This document shows, in pieces, positions 59,662 through 64,000 of a DNA stretch of 64,000 nt (position 1 is the stretch's first letter; the number at the start of each line of letters is the position of its first letter). A program made the translations under genes and the position numbers. The notes beneath the pieces are model-generated. The model did no database searches. It was not told where the DNA came from and was given only the letters and a program-made list of their open reading frames with translations. This DNA comes from JBBSBL01 sp963735885 (GTDB taxonomy: Bacteria; Actinomycetota; Thermoleophilia; Solirubrobacterales; Solirubrobacteraceae), in assembly GCA_963735885.1 (NCBI GenBank), contig CAVTMP010000004.1:62001-126000 (forward strand), read 5' to 3'.

Positions 59662-62600
59662 TCAGGGGCGCAGCACGCCGTGCCAGGTCGCCGTCGCCTG
59701 GTCGGAGCGGAACGTCGCGCCCGCGACGACGTCGAGCCCGCCGTCGCGGGCGGCCACGACCCAGTCGAGGGAGAGGGCCTGCGCGGCGGGCGGGAGCGCC
59801 GGGCGGTAGGTGGCGGGCTCGACGCTCCCCGCGTCCGGGGTGAGCCGGCGCGCGAACAGGCGCCCGCCGACGACCCATGCCACCCAGAGCCGCCCCGACG
59901 GCTCGGCGGAGAGGAAGACCGTGCTCGGGTCGCGGTCCGGCAGGACGGCGACCTCGACGGGGGCGGGCGCGCCGACCCGCCAGACGAGCACGCGCGAGCC
60001 GGAGCCGCGCGGCTGGGCGTAGGCCATCCAGAGGCCGGAAGCTGCCCGGCCGGGCGGTCAGCGCGACCGGGAGCGTCGAGGAGACGTAGGTCTCCGCGCC
60101 GTAGCGCGGCGCGCTCGACTCCGGAACCTTGGTCGCGGGGCCGGCCGGGGCCCCGGTCGCCGGGTCGATCCGCGCCACCCAGTAGCCGATCTGCGGGCAG
60201 CTCCACTGGATGAAGGCGGTCCACACCTCGGCGCCGTCGGACGCGATCGAGGGGTTCACCGAGTAGCAGGCGGTGGACGTGGAGGGATCCGTGCCGGGGT
60301 CCCCGGTGCCGAGCCCGCGCTTGACTCGCGCGTAGCCGTTGGTCGGGAGCACCGTGAACTGCGTGCCTCCCGGACCGAAAGCCGTCACCGCCCGGCCCGT
60401 GTAGCTGTAGCCCTGCTTCCCGACGAACGGCCCCTGCGTCCAGGCCGTCCCGGCGGCGTCCGCGTCGAAGGTGAACGTCCCGAGCTCTCCCTTCGGCACG
60501 TCGATGCTCGGGATCGTCACGCGCAGCCCGCCCGCGGGCGTCGCGGCGATGTCCGGGGCCCCCCCGAGGTCGCGGGCGATCGTCGTGGTCTGGCCGACCC
60601 GCCCGTCGGCGCCGATCGGCACGTGGACGAGGGCGTCGCGCGTCCCGTCGCGCACGTTGGCGGCGGCATGGAGCACGCCGTCGGGCGTGAACGCGAGCCC
60701 CACCGCGTCCCGGCGGGTCGCGAACGCGTCGATCACCGACCACGACATCGGCGTGTCCGGCGTCTGCTCGGGCGTCGGCTCGCGGTCGGCGGTCTGCTGG
60801 ACGGCGGCGGCCTCCGCGAAGTCGTCCTCGTCGGTCAGCGCGACGTCGAGGATGCAGTCCTCGAGCAGGTTCGGGTCCGTGACCCCCGCGGCCCGGCAGA
60901 TCGCCTCGGCGGCGCGGCGGGCACGCGCGCTGAGCGAGCGCACCGTCACGAAGCGCGGAGGGAAGTTGCGGATCGCATAGGAGCCGGAGGAGCGGCCGCG
61001 GGCATAGGTGAACAGCGACTCGCCGCCCCGCAGCCGCCACGACGCGCCGAGGACGCGGTAGAGCGAGTTGAAGCTCCGGCTCGAGTAGTCGTCCGCCGCG
61101 GCGGCGTCGATCCGGCGCCCGTCCCGAGTGACGAGGTCGTTCGCGGGCGAGCCGTCGAAGTTGCCGAGGAGGCCGGACAGCCGGCCGCGGTGGACGGCCG
61201 CGGGGCGCACGAGCAGCGCGACGCCCCACGACCCGACCGACCACACGCGCACGAACGAGCCGTCGGGCCAGGTGACTTCGATCTGGTCCTCCCCGGCGAT
61301 CGGGTCGGCGAGCAACGTGACGCGGCCGCCGCCGGCCAGCGCGAGCGGGCGGCCGGCAAGGACGCGCGCGCGGCGGCCCCCGACGCGCACCCCGAGCGGG
61401 TCGCCGCGGTCGACCTCGACGCGGGCGGGCCCGACCCGCATGGCGACGGCCGTGTTGACCGAGACCCAGCTCGAGGGGGTGAAGGGCTCCTGGCGGGCCT
61501 GTACCTCGAACCCGCCGGCCGACGAACGGGCGAGCACGAATTCCCCCGCGGCCTGGAAGTCGTAGCGGAGGCGGTCGATGGTCGTCAGGTGCGGGTCGCC
61601 GTTCGTCGACCCGCACCCGCCGCTCCCGCATCCCGCCGGGGTGCCGCCCTGCCGCTGCGGCCGCTGGCGCTCGGGCTTCTCCTTGCACCACTGCTCGAGG
61701 GTGTACGGCGTGATCGTCCCGCCGCTGCCGGCGGCGTTCGGCGCGCCGGTGAGCGCGAGGTGGGAGGACGGGTTCAGCGGCAGCGTCGGGGGCGGCTTTC
61801 CCTCGGTGCCCTTCGGGCATTCGCACTTGCGAATCGTGCAGAACCAGGCGTTGTCCACATCCGTGGTGTCGAGCGTGCCATCGGCGATCCGCCCGTTGCC
61901 GCCGATGTCCACGTGGAGCACGGGAGCGTCGCCGAGCGCCGTGACGGCGTACTGGCTCGTCGTGTACGCGTCGGCACCGACGGCGCCACGGTTGACGATC
62001 GGGATGATCGGCGGTCGGGGGTCGTCGCCGAACGACAGTGGCTTCGTGAACGTCCAGTCCGGCCCGAGGGCGGAGCGCCGGTACAGGCTCGAGCCCCAGG
62101 TGTCGAGGAACCCGCGCCCGGTGCCGCCCGCGGCCGCGTAGGCGGCGGGATCGGCGGAGGAGAGGATCGCCGCGGCCTGCCCCCAGACGTTGACGCCGAT
62201 CTCCTGCGCGTGGCCGAAGAACCCCGCGGCATCGTAGGAGCGCTTGAAGAGCGGCGCCCCCGGCCCGAGCGCGTAGCCGAGCAGCACGTTGGCGGTGGAG
62301 TCGAAGGTGATGCCGGTCACGTCGTAGCCGACCCACTCGGCGAGCCCCTCGGCGGTCCAGTCGGGGACCGTGGCGTAGCGCTCGCGGCCCAGCATCTCGC
62401 GCTCGAAGCAGTGGAACACCTCGTGCGCGAGCGTGAAGTCGAGCGCGATCGTGCCGGCGCGCTTCGCGCCGAGCGGGGTGATGGTGACGCGGCACACGTT
62501 CAGCGCCGCGTCGAGCCGCGTGGCCGCGGTGGCGGCCCCCAGCGGGCGGTCGCTGACCCCGACGAAGATGCGGGAGGCGAGCGCCCGGCCGAGCCGCGCG

Positions 62601-63493
62601 GCGATCCGGTCGCGCATCAGCTCGGCGATCCGCCGGCCCTCGGGGCTCGGGGTGATCGTCGCGCCCGGAATCCCCGCCTGCCGTGCTTCACCGCCCGCCG
62701 CGGTGGCGGCGGGGGCGCCGAAGAGGCGGGTCAGCGCACGGTCGACGGCCGCGCGCTGGGCGGCCGTCAGGGTCGGGCGGTAGTGCTCGATCCAGCGCAG
62801 CGCGGGTGTCGCGGAGCGGATCGTGTCGTGGCGCAGGCGCGGGGCCCGGACGCCCGGGAGCGGCGCGACGGCCATCGCGAAGCCGCGCAGCGCATCGGCG
62901 CGCGAGGGACGGCCCCGCCGGCCGACGTGGGCGAGGACTCGTTCCCACGGGCCCATCCGCAGCTCAACGCGCAGGCGCGCGTCCGCCAGCCGCGCCCAGT
63001 CGCCGAGCGCCGCGGCGAGCCGCCCGCTGCGAGAGCGCGCGCGCACCGCGACGAGGCCGATGGCGCGCCCGCGGCGCCACGCGATGGCGGCATCCGTCCC
63101 GCGCCGGCCGCGGCGCAGCGCACCCAGGCCCCCGCTGCCGACGCGCGCTCGAGTGACGCGGCGTCCGCCGCGCCGGGCGACCCGTGCCCATGCGGCGAGC
63201 ACCCGCCGCGCGGCCGCGTCGCTGTGCAGGACCACGGCGCCCGCCGCCAGCGACAGGCCGCGGCGGCCGAAGCGGGCGCCCTCGGCGCGTCCGCGCCGAA
63301 CGGCCCGGACGAGTCCGCGCGGCAGCCCGCGGGCCAGGGCCGCTCGGGCGGTGGCCGGGGACGCATGGAGGCGCCGAAGTCCGGGTGCGTCGCCACGGCC
63401 GAGGGTGAGACCGGCCGACGCGGCCGAGGGAGTCGTCGCCGCGGCGATCGCCGCGACCGCGAGCACAGCCGTCAAGCCGAGGAGGCGGGTCAT
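59662..63493 (-). CDS. Very large secreted protein: metalloprotease-like domain plus von Willebrand factor D domain (one apparent frameshift)
   Basis: About 1,276 residues. Signal peptide (TAVLAVAAIAAATTPSAASA); a basic N-terminal region; a zinc-protease-like domain near residues 330-420 with LAHEVFHCFEREMLG (HExxH) and DWTAEGLAEWVG, a gluzincin-type third ligand; a linker with Cys pairs (CTIRKCECPKG; GCGSGGCGS); a VWD domain around 620-830 (NGDPHLTTIDRLRYDF, GEFVLAR, SGLLGNFDGSPANDL, ICRAAGVTDPNLLEDCILDV); and a C-terminal ~430-residue beta-rich region possibly a propeller. The frame breaks near 60037; one base removed joins it to the final ~120 residues ending TATWHGVLRP. Confidence 0.82.
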
Positions 63494-63625
63494 GTGGGAG
63501 GCGGCACCGCGGGCGCAGGTCGCGCACGAGGCCCGCGGGCGACCCTACGCCCGGGTGCGCCGCCGCACAAGCCGGCCCGTGCCGTGCCCGGGCCGACCCC
63601 CGCCGGGTCGCGCTCCGCCCGTTGC

Positions 63626-63631
63626 TAGCGT
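63626..63631 (+). promoter_or_regulatory. -10 box of thrS, leaderless spacing
   Basis: TAGCGT ending 8 nt before the ATG. Confidence 0.5.
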
Positions 63632-63639
63632 CCGGCCGG

Positions 63640-64000
63640 ATGCACGTCACGCTCCCCGACGGGACCCGGCTCGAGCTGGCGGACGGCGCCACCGGCGCCG
63701 ACGCGGCCGCCGCGATCGGCCCCGGGCTGGCGCGCGCCGCGCTCGCGGTGAAGGTCGACGGGGAGGTGCGCGACCTCGCCCGCGCCGCTCCCCGACGGCG
63801 CCGCGCTCGAGATCGTCACCGACCGCAGCGCCGGAGGCCCTCGAGCTGGTCCGCCACGACGCCGCCCACGTGCTCGCCGACCGCGGTGATGGAGCTCTAC
63901 CCGGGGGTGAAGATCTCGATCGGCCCGCCGATCGAGCAGGGCTTCTACTACGACTTCGAGTTCCCCGACGGCGTCACGCTCTCCGAGGACGACTTCGCCG
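63640..64000 (+). CDS. thrS: Threonyl-tRNA synthetase, N-terminal part (cut by window edge; three apparent frameshifts)
   Basis: Charges tRNA-Thr. The TGS domain (HVTLPDGTRLELADGATGAD; AALAVKVDGEVRDLARAL) and the start of the editing domain (ALELVRHDAAHVLADAVMEL; YPGVKISIGPPIEQGFYYDF) are recognisable. Three single-base insertions, near 63785, 63833 and 63884, break the frame; removing one C at each restores continuity. The catalytic and anticodon domains lie past the right edge. The insertions cannot be decay in an essential gene whose product is needed, so sequence error is the best explanation. Confidence 0.92.
   Translation, partial: MHVTLPDGTRLELADGATGADAAAAIGPGLARAALAVKVDGEVRDLARAAPRRRRARDRHRPQRRRPSSWSATTPPTCSPTAVMELYPGVKISIGPPIEQGFYYDFEFPDGVTLSEDDFA

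Noticed and set aside
1..64000. CRISPR array, insertion sequence, transposase, integrase-borne island or prophage
   Set aside because: No regularly spaced repeats, no terminal inverted repeats and no transposase motif seen; the only tyrosine recombinase is the housekeeping XerC in its usual place.

Overview
The window is very GC-rich, gene-dense bacterial chromosome. Gene order (rpmB-fakA-recG-rsmD-coaD-sepIVA-like; DUF177-rpmF-plsX-acpP-rnc-smc-ftsY; ffh-rpsP-khpA-rimM-trmD-rplS-lepB-rnhB-yraN-comM-dprA; xerC-whiG-type sigma) is the actinobacterial housekeeping order. Protein character (many GTG starts, secreted polysaccharide-active proteins, WhiG/FliA-type sigma factor, EF-G-like paralogue) suggests a deep-branching actinobacterium of the Thermoleophilia/Solirubrobacterales kind; this placement is inference from familiarity, not from a tree.

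Layout. 1-2033 (minus): a surface-polysaccharide group (flippase, methyltransferase, GT2). 2151-5602: complete riboflavin operon ribD-ribE-ribBA-ribH. 5693-11756: rpmB, fakA, recG, rsmD, coaD and a DivIVA/SepIVA-like coiled coil, with a repeat-bearing 544-bp gap before recG. 11956-15138: two tandem S51 peptidases and an acyl-CoA ligase inserted into the conserved order. 15190-25006: DUF177/L32, fatty-acid/phospholipid start (plsX, acpP), rnc, smc, ftsY, an nfeD-slipin pair and ffh. 25119-32107: S16-KH-RimM-TrmD-L19-LepB-RNase HII block, then yraN (inverted), comM, dprA. 32104-37615: thiD, two hypotheticals, ilvD, HAD phosphatase, L,D-transpeptidase and a small minus-strand gene. 37599-42996: xerC, sigma factor, EF-G-like GTPase, hypotheticals and an RNase HI-type protein. 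43001-49912: MBL-rhodanese fusion, Vps62-like membrane protein, tRNA-Gly, tRNA-Cys, thiolase-like protein, hydrolase, VIT1-like transporter, tRNA-Val. 49989-63493: accessory/secreted region (a truncated GH-A glycosidase, a lyase-like protein, a CBM-bearing lipoprotein, an Rpf-like lytic enzyme, a hydrolase-adenylate cyclase fusion, and a very large metalloprotease/VWD protein). 63640-64000: start of thrS.

Two window-wide signals matter for anyone using this annotation. First, about two dozen genes on both strands have a TAnnnT hexamer ending only about 6-13 nt before the start codon, with no Shine-Dalgarno: the mark of leaderless or nearly leaderless transcripts. Many others are joined by ATGA/GTGA overlaps; only a few (rpsP, the EF-G-like gene, the SepIVA-like gene, the Rpf-like gene) show a clear ribosome binding site. 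Second, at least 24 single-base indels break otherwise perfect, mostly essential genes (ribBA, fusA-like, xerC, thrS and others). They are best read as assembly/sequencing errors, so 'broken' genes here should not be taken as pseudogenes without read-level checks.

The most interesting biology is (i) a perfect CRP/GlxR-type palindrome between an Rpf-like gene and a class III adenylate cyclase gene, (ii) a ~1,276-residue secreted protein joining a zinc-metalloprotease-like domain to a von Willebrand factor D domain, (iii) an RNase III lacking several canonical acidic residues, and (iv) ribosomal protein L19 with a long repetitive acidic tail.
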